Positions 1-9,522 of a stretch of DNA of 64,000 nucleotides are shown one piece after another. The notes beneath the pieces were generated by a model that made no database searches, was not told the origin of the DNA, and saw nothing but the letters and a program-made list of their open reading frames with translations. Position numbers and translations under genes: made by a program. Source of the stretch: AWTP1-13 sp963770295 (GTDB lineage Bacteria; Pseudomonadota; Alphaproteobacteria; Rhizobiales; Hyphomicrobiaceae); the NCBI GenBank assembly GCA_963770295.1, contig CAVYPA010000002.1, forward strand, positions 136,577 to 200,576, given 5' to 3'. The number at the start of each line of letters is the position of its first letter. Positions within the stretch are counted from its first letter, which is position 1.

Positions 1-1
1 T

Positions 2-211
2 ACGGGCGATATTTCCCGCTTCGAGCTGAAGCTCGCGGGCGGGCTGTGCATTGTGGCAAAGCAAGCCAATCGGCAACACGCCTTCTTGCCCTCCATTGGC
101 CAGGCCGTTCGTGTCCACTGGGCGCGTCAGGATGCGCTGCTTCTCGCCCCACAGATCTCACCTCTCAGTCTTGTTTGTCAGAAGGAAATTTCTCATGCCG
201 CAGCAAAATAG
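2..211 (+). CDS. ABC transporter ATP-binding protein, C-terminal end only
   Basis: Reading frame 2 is open from the window edge to a TAG at 209-211 and encodes about 69 residues. The translation begins TGDISRFELKLAGG and continues through QAVRVHWARQDALLLA. This resembles the C-terminal TOBE domain of PotA-type ATPases, which sits after the nucleotide-binding domain. The ATPase core lies outside the window. The gene overlaps the start of the binding-protein gene by 17 bases, as expected in a tightly packed uptake operon of the spermidine/putrescine type. The family call rests only on this short tail and on the neighbouring genes. Confidence 0.6.
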   Translation, partial: TGDISRFELKLAGGLCIVAKQANRQHAFLPSIGQAVRVHWARQDALLLAPQISPLSLVCQKEISHAAAK

Positions 212-1303
212 GGTCACACGTCGACAGCTTCTCGTGGGAGTCGCGGGCACCTCGCTTGCCTCCAGCGGACCCTTCTTCATGTTGCTCCGGCTCGTGCCGA
301 CAAGGGCGAGATCGTGGTTGCCGGATGGGGCGGATCGCGCGTGACCGCCATGCGTGAGGTGATGTTCAAGCCTTTCGAGGCGGCCACGGGCATCCGCGTC
401 AAAGATGACGGACCACCGGAAGCCGCCAAGTTGAAAGCGCAAGCCGACAGCGGCAATATCACCTGGGATATCCTGGACACCGACATCCCGGCCATTCTAA
501 CGATGGCCAAGAACAATCTTCTCGACAGGATCGATTACGGCAAGCTCGACGCCGGCCGCCTCGCCCCAATTCCTCGGGTGCTACATCACGAGTTCGGTCT
601 CGGTCACCTGATTTACGGCTTCAATATCGTCTACAACACAAAGACGTTTCCCACCGGTAAGCACCCGCAATCCTGGGCCGACGTTTGGAACGGTGATGCC
701 TTCAAAGGCGGTCGGTCTTTCCCATTCCGCGGCGGCATCTCGCCTCAGCTCGAGGTTGCCTTGGCCGCCGATGGCGTCCCCATCGACAAGATGTATCCCC
801 TCGACGTCGAGCGGGCATGGAAGGCGATGGACCGCGTGCGTCCGCTGGTGACAAAGTGGTACGCCAACCACGGCGAGGCTTTACAACTCGTCTCCAAGGG
901 TGAAGTCGACATCTGCTGCACGATTGGGCCACGCGGGGTCGTTGCCAAGAGGGAAGGTGCGCCCGTCGAGGTCGAATACGCCGGCGGCAAACTTGCTCCG
1001 GACAATTGGGCGATTGTCAAAGGCAGCAAGAATATCGATGCCGTCTACCAGTTCCTCAATTTCGCGATCGATGGCAAGGTGCAGGCCGAGCTGGCCAAGC
1101 GTATTCCGTATGGTCCATCGTCGCAGGATGCCTTCAAGCATCTGAGCGAGGTAGAAGCCAGGGACCTCAACACCGCGCCCGATAACCTCAAGAAGCAATT
1201 CTGGAACGACACAGCCTGGTGGGGCGCGATCGGAGCGGATGGCAAAACCAATATCGAAATACAGACCGAGCGCTATGCCAAATGGATGGTGCAAAGGAGC
1301 TGA
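195..1303 (+). pseudogene. ABC transporter substrate-binding protein (spermidine/putrescine type), frameshifted
   Basis: An ATG at 195 opens a frame reading MPQQNRVTRRQLLVGVAGTS, a twin-arginine-like signal (RRQLLV). The mature protein continues in another frame, reading HVAPARADKGEIVVAGWGG and then about 325 residues of a solute-binding fold of the PotD/extracellular family 1 type (GDVWNGDAFKG-like region, DNWAIVKGSKN). The two frames must be joined by one indel near 262-281. The periplasmic protein would capture the substrate for the permeases downstream. The frame from 314 is open to 1303 but lacks an export signal. A sequencing error and a real mutation cannot be told apart here. The exact substrate is unknown. 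Confidence 0.75.
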
Positions 1304-1313
1304 TCGACCGGCA

Positions 1314-2192
1314 ATGGCGATTGCCCAGCCCAACCGCAGCGGCTCGCGGGCGTGGCGCGCCCGCCCGGGCCTTTTGGTCGCCGGCGCCTTGGGCTTTTCG
1401 GTGGCGGTCTATCTAGTCCCACTTCTCACTCTCGCCAGCTGGGCTTTTCGCGATCCCAAGTCGGGCTTCACGTTGGCGCAGGCGATCAGGCTTGTGCACG
1501 AGACCGCCTATACCACGGCTTTCATCACGACCTTTCGCACCGCCGCCATCACCACGCTCGCCTGCGCACTGCTGGGCTATCCGCTCGCCTATCTGATGGC
1601 CACAACCAGTGCCCGGGCACGGCTGGTTCTTGGCGCTGCCGTGATGATCCCATTCTGGACCAGCGTTCTGGCGCGCAGCTTGGCCTGGGTGATCCTCCTC
1701 GGTAGGCGCGGGGTCGTCAACGAATTGCTGTTGGCAAGCGGCCTGATCGGCGCGCCGCTGCCTCTGCTTTTCAACAGCATCGGCGTGCAGATCGGAATGG
1801 TGCACGTGTTGTTGCCCTTCATGGTGCTCCCCATCTGGTCAGTCCTGATGCGGATGGACCCCGCTTTGCCCAGGGCCGCGCGTTCGCTCGGCGCCACGCC
1901 GGCGCGGACTTTTCTCGCGGTCAGCCTGCCCCTTTCGCTGCCCGGTCTCCTCGCCGGCTCTGTTCTTGTCTTCATGCTGGCCGTCGGCTTCTACATTACG
2001 CCAGCGCTGCTGGGTGGCGACCGGGACATTACGATTGCGGGTCTCATCGAGATGGTGGTGCGTGACCTGCTCGACTGGCCATTCGGCGCCATGCTCAGCT
2101 TGACATTGCTGGCGATCGTCGGCGCAATCTTTGCGCTCGGGGCCTGGCTCGTCGGAGCGGAGCGGTTGACAGGTGTGGAGCAGCGACCGTGA
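1314..2192 (+). CDS. ABC transporter permease, PotB-like
   Basis: This is a 292-residue inner-membrane permease with about six hydrophobic segments, the first at residues 20-45. The binding-protein-dependent transport (EAA) motif is at about residues 188-211: AARSLGATPARTFLAVSLPL. It forms half of the membrane channel for the uptake system begun upstream. The ATG at 1314 lies 10 bases after the binding-protein stop and is preferred over an in-frame GTG-like extension that would overlap that gene. Its stop overlaps the next permease start (GTGA). Length and motif fit the PotB/PotH family. No lesions are seen. Confidence 0.85.
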   Translation: MAIAQPNRSGSRAWRARPGLLVAGALGFSVAVYLVPLLTLASWAFRDPKSGFTLAQAIRLVHETAYTTAFITTFRTAAITTLACALLGYPLAYLMATTSARARLVLGAAVMIPFWTSVLARSLAWVILLGRRGVVNELLLASGLIGAPLPLLFNSIGVQIGMVHVLLPFMVLPIWSVLMRMDPALPRAARSLGATPARTFLAVSLPLSLPGLLAGSVLVFMLAVGFYITPALLGGDRDITIAGLIEMVVRDLLDWPFGAMLSLTLLAIVGAIFALGAWLVGAERLTGVEQRP

Positions 2193-3002
2193 GGCGGCCA
2201 TCCCTTGAAACCGGCCGCCTGCTGCTGTGGGTTTTGTCGCTGGGCGTGGTTGTGTTTTTGCTGGCGCCCATCTTCGTCGTCATCGGCGTGTCCTTCAACA
2301 AGTCGGCACTGTTCGATTTTCCGCCGAGTGAGTGGTCGTTGCGTTGGTATCAAGCGCTGCATCGCAAGCCGCGAATGGCGAGAAGCATTCTGGCTCTCCC
2401 TGTGGCTCGCGGTCGGTGTCACGACCGCATCTCTCCTGCTCGGCCTCCCCGCCGCTTACGCGCTGGCACGCAGCCGCTTTTGGGGGCGCGCGGTCGTTTC
2501 GTTCTTTCTCGTCTCACCCGTGATCGTGCCCGTGATCGTGCTGGCGCTCGGGTTTTATGTGCTGTTCGCGCCACTCGGCCTGATTGGGCGACCGCTGGGG
2601 TTGTTGCTTGCCCATACCGTGTTGGCACTTCCCGTCGTGATCATCATCGTTGAAGCCGCCTTCCTGCGTGCGGACACCTCAGTCGAGCTTGCCGCGCGCG
2701 CGTGCGGTGCCTCCTTCCTGCGCATGTTCTGGCACGTCTCGCTGCCCTCGGTGCGCCCTGCTCTCATTTCCGCCGGAGCCTTCGCTTTCCTCACCTCGTT
2801 CGACGAGGTGGTGCTGGTGCTGTTTCTCGGCGGACCACAGACGGTCACATTGCCGAAACGGATTTGGGAGGCTGTCAAGTTTGAGGTCGACCCGTCTCTG
2901 ACGGCGGTCTCGAGCTTGCTTGTGACCCTGACGATTGTTGCGCTTTTGGTTGCCGAATTCGGGCGCCGCAGACTGGCGCGAGCCTTTGCAAAGGAGAGTT
3001 GA
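2189..3002 (+). pseudogene. ABC transporter permease, PotC-like, frameshifted
   Basis: The N-terminal part starts at GTG 2189 with a membrane segment (LLLWVLSLGVVVFLLAPIFV) and reads to SLRWYQALH. The remainder continues in another frame as ASREWREAFWLSLWLAVGV through the EAA loop (AARACGASFLRMFWHVSLP) to a TGA at 3000-3002. A single inserted base near 2355-2362 accounts for the split. Reassembled it is about 270 residues, normal for PotC/PotI permeases. It overlaps the upstream permease by four bases, so the two are translationally coupled. The protein is functional only if the frameshift is an artefact. Confidence 0.78.
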
Positions 3003-3003
3003 C

Positions 3004-3903
3004 ATGGGTTTGATCCCGGAGGTGCCACGGCGAGCGGCCAACCTAAGCGACCCAGCACCCGAGCGGCCTTGGCCGAACGACAAATGCTGTGCGGTCTTTA
3101 GTTCCTTCGACGTAGATGCTGAGAGCGCCTGGATCTCCTACGATATTAAAAATGTCGATCGTCTCGTCACCATGTCCTTTGGTGGCTATGAGCCACGCGT
3201 CGGGGTGCCGAAGCTTCTCGAATATCTGCGCTCGATCGAGCTGAAGTCGACCTTTTTCATCCCCGGATGGGTTGTCGAAACTCATCCCAAGATGTGTAAG
3301 TCGATCATGCGCGATGGTCATGAGGTCGGCCATCACGGCTACCTTCACAAGCGGCCCGATCCTGACGATCTCGAGCACGACATTGAGGAAATCGACAGGG
3401 CACTCGAGGTTTTGCAGCGGGTTCTGGGCGTCAAGCCCGTCGGCTATCGGGCGCCTTCCGGCGAGAACTATGACGCCCTGCTCAAGCACCTGAGCAAGCG
3501 AGGGATCCTCTACTCATCTTCCTTCCGTGACGACATCCGCCCCTATCGGCATCGACTGAGGGATGGGTCCGACGGACCCATCGAGCTTCCGGTCAATATG
3601 TCATTCGACGACTGGCTCTATGGGATGTCGAACCGTTTCAGCCCGCGGCCGATGTTCCCGAAAGAGCACGTTCTGTCGATCTGGAACGGCGAATTGGACC
3701 AAGTGCGCGAATGGGGGGGGCTCGTCACCATGGTGCTGCATCCCCAGGTCACCGGCCGACCGATGCGGCTTGGTATCTTTCGTGACTTCATAGCGCGGGC
3801 GCGCGGTCTGGGCGACGTCTGGCTCGCGACCGGTGCGGAGATTGCGCACCACTTCGCCGCCGCCGAGACCGGGAGAGGCGCCGCCAAGCCAGTCGTGGCC
3901 TAG
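3004..3903 (+). CDS. polysaccharide deacetylase family protein (CE4, HpPgdA-like)
   Basis: A 299-residue cytoplasmic protein without a signal peptide. Metal-site motifs of the NodB/CE4 fold are visible: SFDVDAE at 34-40 (catalytic base and metal Asp), HEVGHHGYLH at 106-115 (metal His residues), RAPSGE at 149-154, and HPQ near 253. The N-terminal SFDVDAESAW signature and overall layout resemble the Helicobacter PgdA-like and allantoinase-like branch of the family. The ATG at 3004 follows AAAGGAGAG by a few bases and lies one base after the permease stop. Co-transcription with a polyamine-type importer suggests it hydrolyses an N-acyl or amide bond of the imported compound; that is inference. 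Confidence 0.85.
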   Translation: MGLIPEVPRRAANLSDPAPERPWPNDKCCAVFSSFDVDAESAWISYDIKNVDRLVTMSFGGYEPRVGVPKLLEYLRSIELKSTFFIPGWVVETHPKMCKSIMRDGHEVGHHGYLHKRPDPDDLEHDIEEIDRALEVLQRVLGVKPVGYRAPSGENYDALLKHLSKRGILYSSSFRDDIRPYRHRLRDGSDGPIELPVNMSFDDWLYGMSNRFSPRPMFPKEHVLSIWNGELDQVREWGGLVTMVLHPQVTGRPMRLGIFRDFIARARGLGDVWLATGAEIAHHFAAAETGRGAAKPVVA

Positions 3904-4328
3904 CAGGTGTCCAAGCGCTGGATCCTGAGGTCACCGGTTGGGGATGGGTACCTGGCGTCCGCCCTGACGCGGCCGCCCGCGCGGGAAACGATGTGACACC
4001 AAGGTTCGTGTCGCCTTGATCCAGACGCGCAGCGGCTCGCCAACAGATCAGAGGGCGGCGCGTGTGCGCTCGATGAAGGCGCCATTGTTGCGCGCGCCGC
4101 TTTTCTCCATCGCGGGCGCAAAAGGCGCGAGAGCTAGCCCAGAATGCATAATTTCCCCGAGAGCCACGGGAGAGCGATCTCGTTGTACCCTCGTCGATAC
4201 CGACGCACGATGCCGTGCGGTCAAATAAGTAAGCGAAGCTTCCCCGCACCGCAAATCTTTGGTCGGCGGCGGCAGCCGACGGCCGTGTCGTATTCGCTAG
4301 CGCGCAAACAGAACGCTTACCGCTTGCC
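3904..4328. other. intergenic, nothing recognised
   Basis: About 425 bases after the deacetylase. Minus-strand frames here read as low-complexity Arg/Ala and look like shadows. No RNA, repeat or clear terminator was found. Confidence 0.4.
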
Positions 4329-4574
4329 TCACTTGTTGCGCGCGTCGTTGCACTTTCCGCCCTTCCAGTACATGAATTCACCGCAATTGCGGTGCGCGGG
4401 AGCTGGCCCGGCTCGGTAGCCAACACGACGCTGCACCGCCGTTCGCCGGTGCTTCACGACAACTTCAGACTTTGGGGTCTGTGATTTGGCCGATGCCGTT
4501 CCATCCCTAGCAGAGGCGACGGTTGGTGCTGCGAGCATGACGATCATTGCAAGGGCGAGTGAAGGCCTGAACAT
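4329..4574 (-). CDS. small secreted Cys-containing protein
   Basis: An 81-residue protein with a clear Sec signal peptide (LALAMIVMLAAPTVASA, residues 6-22), a basic linker, and a C-terminal motif NCGEFMYWKGGKCNDARNK with two cysteines that could form a disulfide. Short proteins ending in a CGxxMYWxxGKCxDARxK pattern are common hypothetical proteins in Hyphomicrobiales (family knowledge; no function known to me). The ATG is preceded by AAGGAGA. A GGAAC-N17-GTT sequence 36 bases upstream suggests control by an EcfG-type stress sigma factor. Confidence 0.75.
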   Translation of the reverse strand: MFRPSLALAMIVMLAAPTVASARDGTASAKSQTPKSEVVVKHRRTAVQRRVGYRAGPAPAHRNCGEFMYWKGGKCNDARNK

Positions 4575-4609
4575 TGGATTGTCTCCTTGGAACTGTTGTT
4601 TACGTGTCG

Positions 4610-4634
4610 AACGATCGGCCCAGACGAGGGTTCC
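4610..4634 (-). promoter_or_regulatory. candidate EcfG-type promoter (GGAAC-N17-GTT)
   Basis: On the minus strand GGAAC (4634-4630) is followed by 17 bases and GTT (4612-4610). The base before GTT is C, matching the alphaproteobacterial general-stress consensus GGAAC-N16-CGTT. It lies 36 bases before the start codon at 4574. The match was made by eye and transcription has not been shown. Confidence 0.5.
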
Positions 4635-4935
4635 GCGGCTTTTGGCAAAGCCAGGGTCAAGCTCGCTTCGCGACCGGCGTGCACCGCCCCCGCGTTAAGA
4701 CCGCCACACTCGGATTTCGCATATTGTGACAGCCGGTCTCCCCATTGCAGACAGGGGCGCCCATCAAGCCTTGGGCGCTCAGTCAAAAGTCATCAGCGCT
4801 AGGGAGGGATCCGTGTCGTGATCCCTGGGATCAGGACCTGATGCGCGCAGATCGGAGCCAAGCCGATATGCCACGATGCTGAGAAGCTTTCCGCATTCTT
4901 GGGATGCGGCGGTCGGCAGTTATGGATTGCTGCTA
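4635..4935. other. intergenic, nothing recognised
   Basis: About 300 bases between the promoter of the small secreted gene and the end of the DUF1254 gene. No coding or structural signal recognised. Confidence 0.35.
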
Positions 4936-6357
4936 TTACCACAGGGGGTCTACCTCCTCGATGTCTGACAACCTCCAGGTTTTTTCAAAGAGTGACTTTT
5001 GCGGCCCATGGAAGCGAAAGATTGCGAACCATTCCCGATCCGCAACGGTGTAGATCCAGTTGGGCTCCTGGCCCGCAGGGGCCTTCGGGCCAAAATAGAT
5101 ATCGATGCTGCCATCGGTGTTGCTTTGTAGCGTCCCGTTTGATGCCACACTTACGCGCGGCGACCTGCGGATGTAGGTGCGCGTTGTACGGTCGTAGACG
5201 CCCAGAGCCCAGAACTGCTTTACCGGTACGTTGGCAGGGATACGCAGCTTATATGTGCTCGCCCCTTTTAACGGCTGATCGCGCGCGTCGCGAAGACTAA
5301 GGAGGCCGAGGCTGGTTTCCCCGGGCTTTCGGTGTGGTCGATCGCCGGTGACATCCGATACCCTGCGCGCCTTGACCTCGGGACCATCGGAGGTCTCGAA
5401 TGCAATAGGTGAACCGGCCGGGACTGATGGCGGTAGAGACCAGCGCGATCCGGACCAAAACAATTCAAGATCATCGGCAAACGCTTGTCTCAATTGAGCC
5501 TCAGCTTCCCCGAGCGCCGGTTGCAACGCTGCTTGAGCCTTCGCGTTGGGCCTGACCTGTTTTCCCTTTTCGATCCCAAGAGTTTTGAGGAGCGTGATCA
5601 GCGCGGGATCGTGAGTTTGCACCGGCTCCTCGTTGACCATACGGGCAAGGCTTGCAAGGAAGCTCGCATCGAAGTGCACGCTACCGTCGAAAAGCTTGGC
5701 CGCCATGTCGATGACGCGCGGCGTGGGTGGGTTCGGGGCGTGCGCCAGCGGATAAAGTTTCAGCATCTTTGCCAGCGTCAGGCCGCTGATTGCTTCAGGC
5801 GACGCGTTCGGCAGTGCGTGCAAGAGCCCGTAACCATTGTAGGTTTGCGAATGCACCGGCACAAATCCAGCGGGCACGCTATGTTTATAGCCTGGGGGTA
5901 GCAGCAGATACTTTCGTGCGCCGACCCGGTCCTTGTCGACATCGACCAACGGCTTCTGCCAGGCATCGTATAGCACGCCCGAGAGCGAGGCGTCGTTCGC
6001 GGCCTGCACATCGACAACGACAGGCCCCTCTTGGGTGTTGAAGTTGAAATAGATCTGTTGCTCGGCGGCGCTCGCCAGGGCCGTTTGGTTCTTCCAATCT
6101 GACGAAGACCACCAGACGATGTCACCGTACTTGGCGCCGGCGTCGCGAAAGAATGCCTGCCGCATCGCATCGACGCTCGCCAATGGCGTCAGCCAAATCA
6201 GCGTCTCGACCGTGTGTTGGGCCGACATGTCCCGGGCCCCCACCGGTGGGCTGAGTTTGGCGGCGATCGGCGTAGCAGGCTCGGCCGCTGCCAGGGACGC
6301 CGCCAAGAGCGGGCAAACGGCGAGTGCGTGCAAAAAAGCATGGGCGGTCGGGTGCAT
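4936..6357 (-). CDS. DUF1254/DUF1214 domain-containing secreted protein
   Basis: A 473-residue protein starting at ATG 6357 with a signal peptide (FLHALAVCPLLAASLAAAEP). A longer in-frame extension to 6423 would place the signal internally and is rejected. The N-terminal half (residues about 45-175) fits DUF1254, with TLIWLTPLASVDAMRQAF. The C-terminal third fits DUF1214, with the run FWALGVYDRTTRTYIRR, SIDIYFGPKAP and NWIYTVADREWFAIFRFHGP. Such proteins are periplasmic or exported and of unclear biochemical role. It stands alone on the minus strand, and the frame is intact. Confidence 0.85.
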   Translation of the reverse strand: MHPTAHAFLHALAVCPLLAASLAAAEPATPIAAKLSPPVGARDMSAQHTVETLIWLTPLASVDAMRQAFFRDAGAKYGDIVWWSSSDWKNQTALASAAEQQIYFNFNTQEGPVVVDVQAANDASLSGVLYDAWQKPLVDVDKDRVGARKYLLLPPGYKHSVPAGFVPVHSQTYNGYGLLHALPNASPEAISGLTLAKMLKLYPLAHAPNPPTPRVIDMAAKLFDGSVHFDASFLASLARMVNEEPVQTHDPALITLLKTLGIEKGKQVRPNAKAQAALQPALGEAEAQLRQAFADDLELFWSGSRWSLPPSVPAGSPIAFETSDGPEVKARRVSDVTGDRPHRKPGETSLGLLSLRDARDQPLKGASTYKLRIPANVPVKQFWALGVYDRTTRTYIRRSPRVSVASNGTLQSNTDGSIDIYFGPKAPAGQEPNWIYTVADREWFAIFRFHGPQKSLFEKTWRLSDIEEVDPLW

Positions 6358-6668
6358 GGAGGAGTCACTTGTTTTCTGGGCAATCAACTCGATGACAAGG
6401 ACGGCGGCCGCTCTAACTGGCATCAGGGATGATCACGAGGCACGCTTACGAAGGAAATCGGCACTAACCCTAAACTCGGCTTGCTCCGTTCCGGGGTTGC
6501 CTCGAACCACCTCAGCAGCCTGGGGCAACCCATCACGCGATTGTGTGCCGCAAGCTGTAACGGAGCTGGTCCGGGCGTCTCGCCGACACGACGGAAACGG
6601 CGAGCCGCAAGCGTTTCGCACCTCGAGACGAGGGCACGACTGCAACCAGCGCCGGGGAGAAAGCTCGG
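6358..6668. other. intergenic between divergent genes
   Basis: About 310 bases between the minus-strand DUF1254 gene and the plus-strand efflux cluster. Promoters for both must lie here, but none is clear by eye. Confidence 0.35.
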
Positions 6669-6977
6669 ATGGTTCAGCTAGCCGGCGCCTTTCTGGATCC
6701 CCTTTGGCGCCTCCTCAATGTGCCGATCCGCTGGATCAGCGACGGCACCGTCGAACCTGAGTTGGAACGCCCGCTCGAATATCTCGAACTTGTCTTCTTT
6801 GGGCTGGTTCTAGGCCTCATCGTTGTCACCGTGTGGGACGCCAGCAGCAAGCGTGTGCGCGAGCAAGAGCGGCGCGCCCTGCAAGAGCAATGGAGGCGCC
6901 GGCTCAAAGCGCGCCGGCACCAGCTTAGGTTCGCTTCGGAAGGTCGGAATGATGGACATCTCGGTCCCTCGCGATGA
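6669..6977 (+). CDS. small single-pass membrane protein
   Basis: A 102-residue protein with one strong transmembrane helix (LELVFFGLVLGLIVVTVW, about residues 39-56) and a following basic, helix-prone stretch rich in Arg, Glu and Gln, suggesting a cytoplasmic coiled segment. I do not recognise a family. It precedes the RND membrane-fusion gene by 21 bases on the same strand, so co-expression with the pump is likely. The ATG at 6669 is the only good start. Moderately confident that it is a real gene. Confidence 0.5.
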   Translation: MVQLAGAFLDPLWRLLNVPIRWISDGTVEPELERPLEYLELVFFGLVLGLIVVTVWDASSKRVREQERRALQEQWRRRLKARRHQLRFASEGRNDGHLGPSR

Positions 6978-6998
6978 GGCGGTTGGAGCGAGGGAAAA

Positions 6999-8310
6999 AT
7001 GCCGGTGCATAAACTGCTCGATCGCCAAGATGACGCGGCGCCGGCAAACGTGGCCACGGTTGCTTCGCGCGCTTGGAGGCGCGCTAAGAGGATTCTCATC
7101 ATCCTGTCGGCCGCGATCGTGCTCATTGCATCGGCGTGGTGGCTGATAGGGCGGCCCATCAGCGAGCGCCCAGGGCGGCGCAGCACCGAGGCGGCCACCG
7201 TGGTTCGGCTCGGGACGGTGTCACGCGCTGACGTGCCCGTGACGCTCGAGGGTCTCGGGACCGTAACGGCCCTGTCGACGGTCGTCATCAAAACCCAGAT
7301 TAGCGGTAAGCTCACCGAGGTCGGGTTCAAGGAAGGTCAGAGCGTCAAGAAAGGTGATTTCCTCGCCCAGATCGATCCGCGGCCCTATCAGGCCGCTCTC
7401 GACCAGGCCAAGGGTCAGCTTGCCCGTGACGAAGCTCTGTTGGCCGCTGCCAAAATCGACCTTGGGCGCTACGAGAAGCTGATGACGCAGAGACTCAATT
7501 GCGCGCCAGCAGGTCGATACCCAGCGCGCGCTCGTGCTGCAGGATGAGGCCATCGTTCGCTCCGACAAGGCCAATGTTGAAAACGCCACGCTCAATCTCA
7601 ACTATTGTCACATCCTATCCCCGAGTGACGGACGCGTGGGCCTGCGGCTCGTTGACCCTGGCAATTACGTGCAGGCCAGCGATCCCAACGGCATTGCCAT
7701 CATCACGCAGATGCAGCCGATTTCGGTGATTTTCACGGTGCCGCAGGATGCCATCCCGCAGTTTATCAAAAAGTTGCGGGCCGGCGAGGCGTTGGCGGTG
7801 TTGGCGTTCAACCGCAGCAACAGCGCGCAGCTGGCAACGGGGTCGCTTACGACGGTCGACAACCAAATCGATACGACCACCGGCACGGTTAAATTGCGCG
7901 CGAGCTTTGCCAACGAGGGCGAAGCGCTCTTTCCAAACCAGTTCGTCAACGTCAAACTGATCGTCGACACGCTCAAGGACGCCACCGTTGCGCCCACCGC
8001 CGCCATCCAGGTCGGTGCCCCCGGATCTTATGTTTATGTCGCCAACTCCAACGCAACCGTGTCCGTGCGGCCCATCAAGGTAGGGCCCAGCAACGGCGAT
8101 AGCGTGGCGGTGCTCGACGGCCTAGCAGCGGGAGACAAGGTTGTGGTGGACGGTGTCGACCGGTTGCGGGACGGCGCCAAAATCAGGGTGTCGGAGGCGG
8201 CAGACCACAATCCCGATCAGACCAGAAAAGCCGGCGGCGAGGCCGTACCGCAGCCACAGAAACGGCAGCAAAAGTCGCCCGTCCGTTCGCCCAGCAGCGC
8301 TGGCCCATGA
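6999..8310 (+). pseudogene. RND efflux periplasmic adaptor (MdtA-like), frameshifted
   Basis: The first frame (6999 to about 7490) carries a membrane anchor at residues 31-50 and the biotinyl-lipoyl-like half domain (TQISGKLTEVGFKEGQSVKK, then GDFLAQIDPRPYQAALDQAK). The second frame resumes at SIARQQVDTQRALVLQDEAI and gives the beta-barrel and membrane-proximal domains (VGLRLVDPGNYVQASDPNGI, TTTGTVKLRASF). One extra base near 7489-7495 separates them. Reassembled it is about 436 residues, normal for the MdtA/AcrA family. The stop overlaps the pump gene start (ATGA). It would bridge the inner-membrane pump and an outer-membrane channel, but no channel gene is in the window. Confidence 0.82.
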
Positions 8311-9371
8311 ACCCTTCGCGCCTTTTCATCCATCGCCCGGTCGCCACCTCGCTGCTCATGCTGGCGATCGTGCTGTCGGGCCTTGTCGCCTACACGCAAT
8401 TACCGGTCTCGGCGCTGCCGCAGGTCGATTATCCCACCATCCAGGTGGAGACCTTCTACCCTGGCGCCAGCCCGGACATCATGACCACCTCGGTGACGGC
8501 ACCGCTGGAACGACAGTTCGGGCAGATGCCGGGTCTCAATCAAATGCTGTCGACAAGCAGCGGCGGCGCCTCGGTCATCACCTTGCAATTCGCTCTATCT
8601 TTGAGCCTCGACGTCGCCGAGCAAGAGGTGCAGGCCGCTATCAATGCGGCCGGCAACCTGCTGCCGGCCGATCTTCCTGCGCCGCCGATCTACGCCAAGG
8701 TCAATCCTGCCGACGCTCCGGTCCTCACCTTGGCGCTGACTTCCAAGACCATGCCGCTGACGCAGGTCCGAGACATCGCCGAGACCCGGCTTGCGCAGAA
8801 GATTTCGCAATTGCCCGGGGTTGGCCTTGTCAGCCTGAGCGGCGGCAATCGGCCCGCCGTGCGCGTACAGGCTAACATGCGCGCCCTTGCCGCTTATGGT
8901 CTCAACATCGACGATCTGCGTACCACTCTCGGCAATGCCAATGTCAACTCGCCGAAGGGAAATTTCGACGGTGCCGCACGCGCGTTTACGATCACCGCCA
9001 ACGATCAGTTACCAAGCGCGGCCGCCTTCAAGGACATCGTGGTGGCCTATAGGAACGCTGGCCCTGTCCGCCTGTCCGACGTCGCCGCCGTTGTCGACGG
9101 CCCGGAGAACAGCAATCTCGCCGCCTGGGCCAATACCGTCCCGGCCATCGTCCTGAATATCCAGCGCCAGCCGGGTGCCAATGTGATTAGGGTCGTCGAC
9201 GGCATAAAGGCTTTGCTGCCCGAGCTGCAGGCGGGGCTGCCGTCCGATGTCGCCCTGTCGGTTTTAAGCGACCGCACGACGACAATTCGTGCTTCGGTGG
9301 CGGACGCGGAGTTCGAGTTCATGCTCCGGACCTGTCGGTGCAGGATTTGGGGGACTGATGAAAACCTATAA
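8307..9371 (+). pseudogene. RND efflux pump (MdtB/MdtC-like), truncated to its first third
   Basis: The translation is a standard RND pump start (MNPSRLFIHRPVATSLLMLA, TM1 at about 12-30, then porter subdomains) as far as SVADAEFEFML near residue 341. There it should enter TM2. Instead it reads 13 unrelated residues and stops at 9371. Family members run to about 1030-1050 residues, so two thirds are missing, including all the proton-relay TM4 and TM10 residues. No remainder is found downstream. The product cannot be a working pump. A deletion or assembly join near 9325-9335 is likely. Confidence 0.85.
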
Positions 9372-9522
9372 CTGGGTGCTCTTGCTCGCGATCCCGTTCG
9401 CCCTATTGATTGGGCTCAACTTCGTCAGCGAACTTGTGAGTAGTGACGTGGCCGAATTCTGCGACCATCTGGTGATAGCCGGTGTTATCGCCTACGGCGT
9501 CGTCTCCTATTTCTTTGCGTGA
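9358..9522 (+). CDS. very small membrane protein (54 aa)
   Basis: ATG at 9358, preceded by a G-rich stretch (TTGGGGGA), opens a 54-residue frame. It has a hydrophobic N-terminal helix (WVLLLAIPFALLIGLNFV) and a second hydrophobic end (HLVIAGVIAYGVVSYFFA). No family recognised. It starts inside the aberrant tail of the truncated pump, so it probably belongs to the sequence joined on at that break. Its 3' end overlaps the 3' end of an opposing small gene by 16 bases. Confidence 0.45.
   Translation: MKTYNWVLLLAIPFALLIGLNFVSELVSSDVAEFCDHLVIAGVIAYGVVSYFFA

Noticed and set aside
3788..4426. 212-codon minus-strand frame
   Set aside because: Overlaps both the deacetylase and the small secreted gene; low-complexity Arg/Ala composition.
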